The notes below the pieces were generated by a model, which worked only from the letters and a program-made list of their open reading frames with translations, made no database searches and had not been told where the DNA came from. Below are positions 11,063-18,934 of a DNA stretch of 64,000 nt, piece after piece. Origin of the DNA: Pseudoxanthomonas sp. X-1 (GTDB taxonomy: Bacteria; Pseudomonadota; Gammaproteobacteria; Xanthomonadales; Xanthomonadaceae); assembly GCF_020042665.1 (NCBI RefSeq), contig NZ_CP083376.1, forward strand, positions 3,942,001 to 4,006,000, in the 5' to 3' direction. The position numbers and the translations under genes are program-made. The first letter of the stretch is position 1, and the number at the start of each line of letters is the position of its first letter.

Positions 11063-11845
11063 ATGAGCGACCCCACACCACGCCTCAACATGATCCGGAC
11101 CGGCCCACGCGGCGGCGTGCCGCTGCTGTTCCTGCATGCGCTCGGCCTGGATCTTTCGGTATGGGAACAGCAGATCCACGCCTTCGCACGCGACCGCGAC
11201 GTGATCGCGATCGACCTGCCCGGCCACGGACGCTCGCCGCACGGGCAGGAAGCGCCAAGCTTCGCCGGCTTCGCCGAGGCGCTGGTCGCGCTGCTCGGCG
11301 CACTGCGCACCGGCCCGGTCGATGTCGTCGGCATCTCGGTCGGCGGCATGATCGCGCAGACCCTGGCGGTGACCTCGCCGACGCAGGTGCGCTCGCTCAC
11401 GCTTGTCGCCACCTCCTGCACCTTCTCCGATGCGGTCAGGCAGCTGCTGCGGCAGCGCGCGGATACCGTGCGCGCGATCGGCATGGAAGGCATCGCGCCG
11501 CTGCACATCGCGCGCTGGTTCCCGGCGGAGTTTCTCGCGGCGCGCCCTGAAATCGGCGACCGGCTGGGCAAACTGCTGCTGCGCAACGACCCGGCCTTCC
11601 ACGCCCAGCTCTGGGACATGGTCGCCGGCCTGTCGCTGGAGAAGGCGATTGCCTCCCTGCCCCATCCGACCCTGGTCGTCGCCGGCGCGGACGATGCCAG
11701 TGCGCCGCCGGCGGCGGGCCAGCAGATCGTCGATCGCATCGCCCATGCGCGGCTGGCGGTCGTGCCGGCGTGCGGTCACTTTCCGCCGCTGGAGCATCCG
11801 GACGCGTTCAACGCCTTGCTGCGCGACTTTCTCGCCCAGCTGTAG
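11063..11845 (+). CDS. Alpha/beta hydrolase, 3-oxoadipate enol-lactonase-like
   Basis: 260 residues forming one alpha/beta-hydrolase domain. The oxyanion-hole strand LFLHALGLD is near residues 20-30, the nucleophile elbow GISVGG has Ser at 92, the acid is in GADDASAPP and the base is in GHFPPLEHPDAF close to the C-terminus. DLPGHGRSP and the overall length resemble PcaD enol-lactonases, but no other protocatechuate genes are nearby, so the substrate is uncertain. It is transcribed away from glpR and converges on the metallo-hydrolase gene. Confidence 0.88.
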   Translation: MSDPTPRLNMIRTGPRGGVPLLFLHALGLDLSVWEQQIHAFARDRDVIAIDLPGHGRSPHGQEAPSFAGFAEALVALLGALRTGPVDVVGISVGGMIAQTLAVTSPTQVRSLTLVATSCTFSDAVRQLLRQRADTVRAIGMEGIAPLHIARWFPAEFLAARPEIGDRLGKLLLRNDPAFHAQLWDMVAGLSLEKAIASLPHPTLVVAGADDASAPPAAGQQIVDRIAHARLAVVPACGHFPPLEHPDAFNALLRDFLAQL

Positions 11846-11875
11846 GCGCATCAGGCACCCGCGGGCTTCACGCAC

Positions 11876-12892
11876 TTACTTGGGCAGGCGCCACCAGGCC
11901 GAACCCGCGGTCGGCTGCCGCAGGTCGACGCGCTCGCCGATCACCGGCGTGGACAGCGCGACACCGCGCTCGGCGGCCAAGGCACTGATGCGCTCGAACG
12001 GCTCGAACCACGGATGCAGGGCGAGGTCGAAGGTGCCGTTGTGGATCGGCAGCATCCAGCGCCCCTGCAGGTCCAGATGCGCCTGCAGGGACTCCTCGGG
12101 ACGCATGTGCACGTGCGGCCACTGGCGATCGTAGGCGCCGGTCTCCACCAGGGTCAGGTCGAACGGCCCGAAGCGCTCGCCGATCTGTCTGAACCCATCG
12201 AAGTAGCCGCTGTCGCCGCTGAAGAACACGCGCAGCCCGTCGTCGATCAGCACCCACGAGCACCATAGCGTGGCGTTGCCATCGCGCAGCCCGCGCCCGG
12301 AGAAATGCTGGGCGGGCGTGGCGACCAGGCGCAGCCCGTCGATGTCGGTGGACTGCCACCAGTCCAGCTGTTGCACCTTGGCCGCCGGCACGCCCCAGCG
12401 CACCAGCGTGTCGCCCACGCCCAGCGGCGCGACGAAGTGCTCGGCCGAGGCGGCCAGCGCGCGCACGGCCGCCTTGTCCAGATGGTCGTAATGGTTGTGC
12501 GAGAGGATCACGCCCTTCAGCGGCGGCAGATCCTCCAGTGCGATCGGCGGCGCATGGAAGCGCTTGGGCCCGAACCAGGGCAGCGGCGACGCCCGCTGCG
12601 CGAAGACCGGATCGGTGATCCAGAACTGCCCGCGCAGCTTGAGCAGCACGGTCGAATGGCCGAGCCGGTACAGGCTGAAATCCGGCGCGGCCAGCAGTTC
12701 CGCGCGGGTCAGCGGGCGCACCGGGATCGGACGGTCCGGCACGCTGGTGCGCGGCTTGTCGAACAGCACGCTGCGGAACAGCCGCAGCGATTCCAGCAGC
12801 CCGGTGCGCGGGATCGCGATCGCATTGCGGAAGCGCCCTGCGCTGGACTGCAGCGACGCAGCGCGGGATCCGGGTTCGTTGGAGTCAGCCAT
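11876..12892 (-). CDS. MBL-fold metallo-hydrolase (NAPE-PLD/UlaG-like)
   Basis: A metallo-beta-lactamase fold protein of about 338 residues. The metal motif is HNHYDHLD (H132, H134, D136, H137). Further ligands are expected at TPAQHFSGRG, FFSGDSGY and the His in LPIHNGTF. LGHSTVLLKL and DPVFAQRASPLPWFGPKRF are typical of the bacterial N-acyl-phosphatidylethanolamine phospholipase D-like branch. The start MADSNEPG is preferred for alignment length, but no strong ribosome binding site precedes it, so a start further upstream (to 12967) remains possible. Confidence 0.87.
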   Translation of the reverse strand: MADSNEPGSRAASLQSSAGRFRNAIAIPRTGLLESLRLFRSVLFDKPRTSVPDRPIPVRPLTRAELLAAPDFSLYRLGHSTVLLKLRGQFWITDPVFAQRASPLPWFGPKRFHAPPIALEDLPPLKGVILSHNHYDHLDKAAVRALAASAEHFVAPLGVGDTLVRWGVPAAKVQQLDWWQSTDIDGLRLVATPAQHFSGRGLRDGNATLWCSWVLIDDGLRVFFSGDSGYFDGFRQIGERFGPFDLTLVETGAYDRQWPHVHMRPEESLQAHLDLQGRWMLPIHNGTFDLALHPWFEPFERISALAAERGVALSTPVIGERVDLRQPTAGSAWWRLPK

Positions 12893-12973
12893 GGGAGCAC
12901 CATGGGGACAACGAGCCCGCCTGACAAGCCCGGGCGCGGTCGATCCCGCGTGCGACGCGGCGAGCACCCGCCG

Positions 12974-14122
12974 TCAGCCCGCCCGATGAGCCTGCTGATG
13001 TTCGCGGTACATCGCCGCGGTCAGTTCCAGCCCGACATGCGAGAGCTGGGTGGCCGCGGCGTCGGCCGATTCCTGTGCCACTTCGGTCACACGCTCGAAC
13101 ATGGACGCCTCATAGCGGCACACCGCGTCATGCAGCTCCCCTCGGGCCAGCTGCTCGGCTAGTTCGGCGGCATCGAGCATGGCCGCGTTGACGCCTTCGC
13201 CAGCGAAGGGCGACATCAGATGCGCCGCATCGCCGATCAGGGTCAGGCCGGGTCGGCCGTTCCAGCAATGCCCCACCGGCAGGGCGTGGATCGGCCGCGC
13301 GACGAAGTGATCGTTGGCCGCACGGAACAGGTCCAGGATCTCCGGCGCGAACCCGGCGAACTCCTGGAGCAGACCCGCGCGCACGGCCCGCGGATCGCTG
13401 AAATCGAAGCGCCGCTGCGCCCAGTCCGCCGGCACGCGGAAGATGGCATAGCCCCGCACATGCGCATGGCCGTTGCGCTGGGCGATGATCATCCTGCCCT
13501 CGCCCTCGATGTCGAGCTTGCCCGGCCCGACCAGCGCCGAAAGCGCCGGGTGGTCGCGATCGACCTGGTCGATGCCGAACTCGACGAACGTCAATCCGCT
13601 GTACTGCGGCCGGTAGGACGACAGCAGCGGGCGCACCCTGGACCAGGCCCCGTCCGCGCCGACCACCAGGTCGAACGGACCGGTCAAGCCGCCGGCCAGT
13701 TCGAGCTGCCAGCGGCCGTCGTCCAGCGCATGCAGCGCTTGCGACGGCGCGCCCCAGCGCACGGTGCCGGGGATGAGCGCATCGAGCAGCATGGCGCGCA
13801 GTGCGGTGCGATCGACCTCTGGCCGGCTGCGGTCGAAGCCCTCGCGGTCCTCGAAGAGGACCTCGCCGCGATGGTTCAGCAGGCGCTCGCCCTGGTCTTC
13901 GTAGCGGGCGATGCGCGCGAAGGCGTCCTGCAGCCCGGCGCGCTCGATCGCCAGCAGGCCCGAGCCGCGGTGCAGGTCGAGCGAGCCGCCCTGGGGGCGG
14001 TCCAGCGCGTGCGCATCGCGTTCGAACACTTCGGGTTCGAGCCCCTGCAGCTGCAGCAGGCGGGCCAGCGTCAGGCCAGCCGGTCCGCCACCGACGATGG
14101 CGATGCGTGGAAGGTTGGCCAT
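12974..14122 (-). CDS. TetX-like FAD-dependent monooxygenase
   Basis: Class A flavoprotein monooxygenase of 382 residues. The FAD Rossmann motif GGGPAG is at 11-16, and the late FAD-binding block GDAAHLMSPFAGEGVN is at about 295-310. GGSLDLHRGSG, DRTALRAMLLDAL, the last block and YEASMFERV follow the order and spacing of TetX-type tetracycline-inactivating enzymes, which are also about 380-390 residues. Similarity is judged by eye; many TetX-like chromosomal enzymes act on other aromatics. It has no N-terminal signal, so is cytoplasmic. It is divergent from a MarR gene with only 50 bases between starts, filled with palindromic repeats, implying effector-induced expression. Confidence 0.85.
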   Translation of the reverse strand: MANLPRIAIVGGGPAGLTLARLLQLQGLEPEVFERDAHALDRPQGGSLDLHRGSGLLAIERAGLQDAFARIARYEDQGERLLNHRGEVLFEDREGFDRSRPEVDRTALRAMLLDALIPGTVRWGAPSQALHALDDGRWQLELAGGLTGPFDLVVGADGAWSRVRPLLSSYRPQYSGLTFVEFGIDQVDRDHPALSALVGPGKLDIEGEGRMIIAQRNGHAHVRGYAIFRVPADWAQRRFDFSDPRAVRAGLLQEFAGFAPEILDLFRAANDHFVARPIHALPVGHCWNGRPGLTLIGDAAHLMSPFAGEGVNAAMLDAAELAEQLARGELHDAVCRYEASMFERVTEVAQESADAAATQLSHVGLELTAAMYREHQQAHRAG

Positions 14123-14141
14123 GCGTGCCGCTCCGGATAAG

Positions 14142-14174
14142 ATAGGTGCCTATATTTAAAACATAGCTACCTAT
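14142..14174. promoter_or_regulatory. Putative MarR operator between tetX-like and marR genes
   Basis: Two related 12-base boxes, ATAGGTGCCTAT (14142-14153) and ATAGCTACCTAT (14163-14174), are each near-palindromic and together form an inverted repeat with ATAGGT and ACCTAT at the outer ends. The spacing centre to centre is 21 bases, two helical turns. The second box overlaps the marR start codon and the first lies 20 bases from the monooxygenase start, so one bound regulator would block both genes. The AT-rich spacer contrasts with the surroundings. Confidence 0.75.
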
Positions 14175-14628
14175 GGAAAGTCAAAGCAGCGAACTCGAGC
14201 ACGCCGCCCGGCACGATCCGCTCAAACTGCTCGGCATCGCCTATCGCACGTTTTCGCGGCTGGTGGACGCGCAGCTGCGCGAGCACGGCTTCGCCATGGG
14301 GCAGCTGCCGGTGCTGGTGGCGCTCAAGCACGGCGATGCGCTGTCGCAGGGCGAGCTGGCGCGACGCGCACGGGTCGAGCAACCCAGCATGGCCCAGCTG
14401 CTCAACCGGATGGAGCGCGACGGCCTGGTCCAGCGCACGCCCGATCCGGCCGATGGCCGCAGCAGGCTGATCTCGCTGACGCCGCTGGCGCGCAAACGCC
14501 TGCCCAAGGCCAGGGCGGTGATGGAGGCCATGGGCGAACAGGCGCTGGCCGGCTTCGACGCGCAGGACCTGGCTCAGTTCGCCACGCTGATGCTGCGGAT
14601 CAACCGCAACCTGGACGCGTTGGAGTAA
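14173..14628 (+). CDS. MarR-family transcriptional regulator
   Basis: 151 residues with the MarR winged-helix arrangement: LSQGELARRARVEQPSMAQLLNRMERDGLVQR is the recognition region (about 57-88), followed by the wing DPADGRSRLISLTPLA. MarR proteins are dimeric repressors released by small aromatic ligands. Its position head-to-head with a flavin monooxygenase, and the repeats covering both starts, support repression of the neighbour and of itself. Confidence 0.94.
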   Translation: MESQSSELEHAARHDPLKLLGIAYRTFSRLVDAQLREHGFAMGQLPVLVALKHGDALSQGELARRARVEQPSMAQLLNRMERDGLVQRTPDPADGRSRLISLTPLARKRLPKARAVMEAMGEQALAGFDAQDLAQFATLMLRINRNLDALE

Positions 14629-14673
14629 GCACCGGGCCGGCCCGGATCCGGGCCGGCGCGGCAACGCGGACGC

Positions 14674-15894
14674 CTACCTGGTCACGCCGAAACGATAGAT
14701 CGTGGTCTGCCGGTAGGTCTGGCCCGGATCCAGGCGCGTGCTGGGAAAGTCGGCGTGGTTGGGGCTGTCGGGGAAATGCTGGGCTTCCAGCGCCAGCGCG
14801 CCCCAGTGCAGATAGGGCTTGCCGCCCTTGCCGCCTTCGATGCGGTCGATGGCGTTGGAGGTGTACAGCTGCATGCCGGGCTCGGTGGTGAACACGGTCA
14901 GCGTGCGTCCGCTGGTGGGCTCCTCGACGATGACCGCCGGCGTCTCCAGCCCCGGCGCGTCGAGCACCCAGTTGAAGTCATAGCCGCCCTGCTTGGGCTC
15001 GGCGTGCCGCAGGTCGGCGTTGTCCTCATGGATGCGCTCGCCCAGCGCATGCGGCGTGCGGAAATCCAGCGGCGTGCCGTCGACGGGCAGCAGCTTGCCG
15101 GTCGGGATCAGCTGCGCATCGGCCTGGGTGTAGCGCGCGGCGTTGATCTGCACGCGGTGATCCAGCACAGACGGAGCGCCGGCGCCGGCCAGGTTGAAAT
15201 AGCCGTGGCTGGTGAGATTGAGCACGGTCGGCTTGTCGGTGGTGGCCGTGTAGTCGAGCTTCAGGCCATCGTCCTGCAGCGTGTAGACCACGCTGACGTC
15301 CAGCGTGCCGGGAAAGCCCATCTCGCCATCGGGCGAGCGGTAGCGCAGGGTCACCGACGGGGTGCCATCGCTGGCGGGGCTGGCCTCCCACAGCCGGGTG
15401 GCGAAGCCCTCCGGACCACCGTGCAGGGTGTTGCCGTTGTTGTTGGTCGGGATCTGGTAGGTCTTGCCGTCCAGGGTGAAGCGCCCCTTGGCCAGGCGGT
15501 TGGCGTAGCGCCCGATCAGCGCGCCGAAGTTGGTCTGCACGGTGGCGGCGTCCTTGAGGTAGCCATCCAGCGTGTCGTAGCCCAGCACCACGTCGTCGGC
15601 CTTGCCGTTGCGGTCCGGCACGGTCAACGCCTGCAGGATGCCGCCGTAGGTGATGATCGAGGCGGTCATGCCATGGCCGTTGTCCAGCACGAACTTCTGC
15701 ACCTTGCGCCCGTCGGGCAGCGTGCCGAAGTCGCTGGCGACCACATGCGCGGGGGCCGAGGCCGGCGCGGACGAGGCCGCGGGTGCGGCAGCGCCCGACG
15801 CGTCGGGCTGGGCGCGCGTGGCCGGGTCCTCCGGCGGTTGCGAGCAGGCGCCCAGTCCCATCGCCGTCACGGCGGCCAGCAGTGCGATACGCAT
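14674..15894 (-). CDS. galM: Aldose 1-epimerase, exported lipoprotein form
   Basis: Mutarotase interconverting alpha and beta anomers of galactose or related sugars. The start MRIALLAAVTAMG is preceded by a strong GGGAGGGAGAG ribosome binding site. The signal sequence ends in a lipobox MGLGACSQ, so the protein is probably a periplasmic lipoprotein, followed by an Ala/Pro-rich linker to about residue 50. The catalytic domain shows NRLAKGRFTLDGKTY, NNGNTLHGGPEGF with the catalytic His, NLTSHGYFNLAG with the second His, GGYDFNWVLD, and LALEAQHFPDSPNH with the catalytic Glu. About 406 residues. Confidence 0.94.
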   Translation of the reverse strand: MRIALLAAVTAMGLGACSQPPEDPATRAQPDASGAAAPAASSAPASAPAHVVASDFGTLPDGRKVQKFVLDNGHGMTASIITYGGILQALTVPDRNGKADDVVLGYDTLDGYLKDAATVQTNFGALIGRYANRLAKGRFTLDGKTYQIPTNNNGNTLHGGPEGFATRLWEASPASDGTPSVTLRYRSPDGEMGFPGTLDVSVVYTLQDDGLKLDYTATTDKPTVLNLTSHGYFNLAGAGAPSVLDHRVQINAARYTQADAQLIPTGKLLPVDGTPLDFRTPHALGERIHEDNADLRHAEPKQGGYDFNWVLDAPGLETPAVIVEEPTSGRTLTVFTTEPGMQLYTSNAIDRIEGGKGGKPYLHWGALALEAQHFPDSPNHADFPSTRLDPGQTYRQTTIYRFGVTR

Positions 15895-15961
15895 TGGTCT
15901 CTCCCTCCCAGGTGAAGGGCCCAAGTGTGCCTCAAGCGGCCTGCGTGCGCAGGCGTCGCGC

Positions 15962-16822
15962 TCACCGCCGCGGATCGGGCGGCGGCGGCGCCCGCACCCG
16001 CAGGAACCGCGCGAAACGCGGCAAGCCGGTCGCGGTCAGGCCGTTGTGCTGATAGGTCACCCACGCACCGAGCGGCGGCGGCGCGGCACGCTGGGCGTCG
16101 CTGAAGCCGGTGCCGATGCGGAAGCGACGCCCGTCCGGCAGTTCCACCAGCAAAGCGCCCAGGCGGCCGGCGTGCCGGCCCTGCCCCGGCACATGCCCGA
16201 CCACGCGCGCCTCGGCATCGTCCAGGCGTTTGTACTTGAGCAGCGCATCGCTGCGCCCGGGCAGGTACAAGGCAGCGCGATGCTGCAGCATCAGGCCTTC
16301 GCCGCCGGCCCTCACCACCCGGCCCAGCTCGGCGTCCAGCGCGGCGCGGCTGTCGAAGCTGCGCTGTTCCAGCATGCGCAGCCGGGGATGCGCGCCTGCG
16401 CCCAGCAGTGCCCGCATGCGCGCCACCCGCGCGGCGAAGGCGCCGCCCTCGGCGGGAAGATCGAACACCATGAAGCGCAGCGCGCGCCAGCGCGGATCCT
16501 GTGGATCGCCCGCGCGCACCAGCGCGCTGGTCGCGTCGAACTGCCCACGCCCGAGCCAGAGTTCGCCCTCCATCGGCACGGGCGGCCAGCCCCGGGTGAA
16601 CCAGGCCGGCACCGCGATCGGCTCGCCGCCGCGCGTCCAGAGCGCCCGGCCATCCCAGCGCCCGCGCACGCCATCGAGCTTCTCGCTGACCAGGTACGCG
16701 GCGACCTCACCCTGCCCGCGATACGCAGTGGCCAGCATCGGCGGCGCCTGCGGCGCCGCTGCGTCCACCACGCCCGGCCCCGCCAGACAGGCCACCAGCA
16801 CCATTCCCGCCACGACGCGCAT
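15962..16822 (-). CDS. Periplasmic ATP-dependent DNA ligase (LigE-type)
   Basis: 286 residues. The start MRVVAGMVLVACLAG gives a signal peptide ending near VDAAA, with GGAG upstream. The nucleotidyltransferase core has SEKLDGVRG, with the adenylated lysine at 48, MEGELWLG, FMVFDLP, GGEGLMLQ and the LLKYKRLDD motif. A small C-terminal OB-type domain follows (GALLVELPDGRRFRIGTGF). This matches the minimal exported ligases (LigE) described in Neisseria, Haemophilus and relatives, proposed to seal DNA in the periplasm or biofilm matrix. No DNA-uptake genes are adjacent. Confidence 0.9.
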   Translation of the reverse strand: MRVVAGMVLVACLAGPGVVDAAAPQAPPMLATAYRGQGEVAAYLVSEKLDGVRGRWDGRALWTRGGEPIAVPAWFTRGWPPVPMEGELWLGRGQFDATSALVRAGDPQDPRWRALRFMVFDLPAEGGAFAARVARMRALLGAGAHPRLRMLEQRSFDSRAALDAELGRVVRAGGEGLMLQHRAALYLPGRSDALLKYKRLDDAEARVVGHVPGQGRHAGRLGALLVELPDGRRFRIGTGFSDAQRAAPPPLGAWVTYQHNGLTATGLPRFARFLRVRAPPPPDPRR

Positions 16823-17012
16823 CGTCTGCTCCACGAAAGTCCATTCCGGGCTCCAGCGTGGCCCTGCGCGGCCGCGGTGTCCGTCGGCGCGCGTCCGATA
16901 CCGACGTAGGACGTCGCCGCGGCCTGATCCGCGTCGGCCTTCCGTCTTATCATCCGGATCGACCCGATGGCCAAGGCTGCCGCCGGGCACAGGGACGCAC
17001 CAAGGGGACAAC

Positions 17013-17801
17013 ATGAAGCGCATCATCTGGACACTGGCCGGCGCGGCCAGCGTGGCGGGCTGCACGGTGGTCAAGGTCGATCCCGGGCAGGAGGCGGTGC
17101 TGATCGATCGCCCGCGCCTGTTCGGCGAAGGCGGCATCCGCGACGAAACCATCAAGCCCGGCCTGGCCTACACCTGGCTGACCACCGATGCCATCGTGGT
17201 GGACGTCAGCCCACAGGTGCTGGCGGTTGCGTTCGACGACTTCTCCTCGTCGGACAACATCCTGCTCGACTTCGAGACCACCATCCAGTACCGCGTGACC
17301 AACGCGCCGCGGCTGCTGCGCAGGTTCGGCCCGGACTGGTTCAAGAACAACATCCGCAGCCAGTACGCGGCCATCGTGCGCGACCAGGTCAAGCGCTTCG
17401 ACATGACCAGCATGATGAGCGACGTCGCCACCGCCCAGCGCATCGACGACGCGGTGACCGATGCCATCCGCAAGGTGGTCAAGGACCAGGGCCTGGACGT
17501 GGAGATCATGAACATCACCCTGGGCCGGGCCAAGCCCAACCCCGACGTGCTGCAGCAGATGAACCTCACCGCGGCCCAGCAGCAGCGGGTCAAGACCCTG
17601 GTCGAGGCCACCAACGCCGAACTGCAGCGCGCCAAGGAGCAGAAGGCCATGGCCGATGCGGACAACGCCTACCGCAACGCGATGAACCTCTCGCCCGAGC
17701 AGTACCTGGCGCGCCAGATCGCCGAGATCAACGCCGAGGCCTGCACCAAGGCCGCGGCCTGCTACGTGGTGCCCAGCGGCACCAGCGTGGTGGCGAAGTA
17801 G
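17013..17801 (+). CDS. SPFH/prohibitin-like lipoprotein
   Basis: 262 residues beginning at MKRIIWTLAG, with AAGGGGACA just upstream. The signal sequence ends in VAGC (Cys17), a lipobox. The rest resembles an SPFH (stomatin/prohibitin) domain: VDPGQEAVLIDRP, GLAYTW, DDFSSSDNILLDFETTIQYRV, DQVKRFDMTSMMSD and DQGLDVEIMNITLG. A Glu/Gln-rich helix (about 195-225) follows, likely coiled-coil for oligomerisation. Short C-terminus with two Cys (EACTKAAACY). Probably a membrane-attached scaffold ring in the cell envelope; partner unknown. Confidence 0.84.
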   Translation: MKRIIWTLAGAASVAGCTVVKVDPGQEAVLIDRPRLFGEGGIRDETIKPGLAYTWLTTDAIVVDVSPQVLAVAFDDFSSSDNILLDFETTIQYRVTNAPRLLRRFGPDWFKNNIRSQYAAIVRDQVKRFDMTSMMSDVATAQRIDDAVTDAIRKVVKDQGLDVEIMNITLGRAKPNPDVLQQMNLTAAQQQRVKTLVEATNAELQRAKEQKAMADADNAYRNAMNLSPEQYLARQIAEINAEACTKAAACYVVPSGTSVVAK

Positions 17802-17817
17802 GACGCAGGCGCGCGGC

Positions 17818-18693
17818 TCAGACGATACGCATCCGCCGCCGCCAGCTGGCGATCTGGTTCCAGCGGATGAAGGTGACCAGGCCCGAGGCCAGGATCAGGG
17901 CGATGCCGATCCAGGTGACCGCATCGACGCGGCTGTGGAACAGCCAGGCGCCGAAGCCGATCGCCCACAGCATCTGGCTGTACTGGGTCGGCGCGACCGC
18001 GCTGACCGGCGCCAGGCGCGTGGAGTACATCATCAGGATCGCCGCCAGGCCGGCCAGCAGCCCGTAGCCGGCGATCAGGCCCCACTGCGCGGTGCTGGGC
18101 CAGACGAAGTGCGGCAGCATCAGGATGCCGCCGGCCACCAGCGGGCCGAGCACGCCGGCGCCGTACAGGGTGACGCGCTTCTCCTCCGGCCCGGCCATGC
18201 GCAGGCTGATCACCGACACCGCGCCGGTCAGCCCGCACAGGATCGCCGCCACATGGCCCTGGCTGAGCTGGCGGAAGCCGGGCCGCAGCACCACCAGCAC
18301 GCCAATGAAGCCCACCGCCACCGCCGTCCAGCGGCGCCAGTGCACCTCCTCGCGCAGCAGCAGCACCGACAGTACGGTGACGAAGATCGGCATCAGGAAG
18401 ATCAGGGCGAAGGCCTCGGCCATCGGCAGGTGGGTGAAGGCGATCACCGACGTCAGGTTGCCGGCGGCGCCGCAGAAGGCGCGCAGCAGCCAGATCGCCG
18501 GCTTGCGCGCCACCACCACCTCGCGCCAGCGGTCCTGCGGCTTCTTCAGGAAGGGCACCGCCACCAGCATGAGCAGCGCGCCGAAGAACACCACCTCGTA
18601 GGACGGCAGGCTGCCGTCGAGCAGCTTCACGAACGCATCGCTGATCGCATAGGCCGCGTAGCAGGCGAAACCCAGCAGCACACCCTTGAACAT
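17818..18693 (-). CDS. EamA/DMT-superfamily transporter
   Basis: 291 residues with about ten hydrophobic helices in two homologous halves, the EamA arrangement: MFKGVLLGFACYAAYAISDAF, then LRAFCGAAGNLTSVIAF, LREEVHWRRWTAVAVGFIGVLVVLRP, and in the second half VSAVAPTQYSQMLWAIGFGAWLF. Drug/metabolite exporters of this family move small metabolites or amino acids across the inner membrane; the substrate is not predictable. It converges on the SPFH gene, and its start lies about 240 bases from the divergent kinase start. Confidence 0.92.
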   Translation of the reverse strand: MFKGVLLGFACYAAYAISDAFVKLLDGSLPSYEVVFFGALLMLVAVPFLKKPQDRWREVVVARKPAIWLLRAFCGAAGNLTSVIAFTHLPMAEAFALIFLMPIFVTVLSVLLLREEVHWRRWTAVAVGFIGVLVVLRPGFRQLSQGHVAAILCGLTGAVSVISLRMAGPEEKRVTLYGAGVLGPLVAGGILMLPHFVWPSTAQWGLIAGYGLLAGLAAILMMYSTRLAPVSAVAPTQYSQMLWAIGFGAWLFHSRVDAVTWIGIALILASGLVTFIRWNQIASWRRRMRIV

Positions 18694-18934
18694 CGTGTCG
18701 GTTCCGCAAGCTCTTCGGGCGCGTCGCGCCGGCACCACAGTCTACGGGCAGCGCGGGCAGGCGCCGCGCATGGGCGTTGCGAAACTTCATGCCAGGCCTA
18801 GCCCGGCCGTGCTGAAATGGCGCACGCCCGCCGCCGGTCTTCACCTGCATGCTTCGTCCGCTCCTCCCGCCCCGCCGCCGGCCTGCCCCCGCTTCATGCC
18901 GACAGCGCTCGCGATTGGCACACGGGAACGCGGC

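Noticed and set aside
10877..11875. N-terminal extension of GlpR to 590 residues
   Set aside because: The extra part is antisense to the alpha/beta hydrolase and unlike any DeoR protein; the ATG at 10876 gives the normal length.
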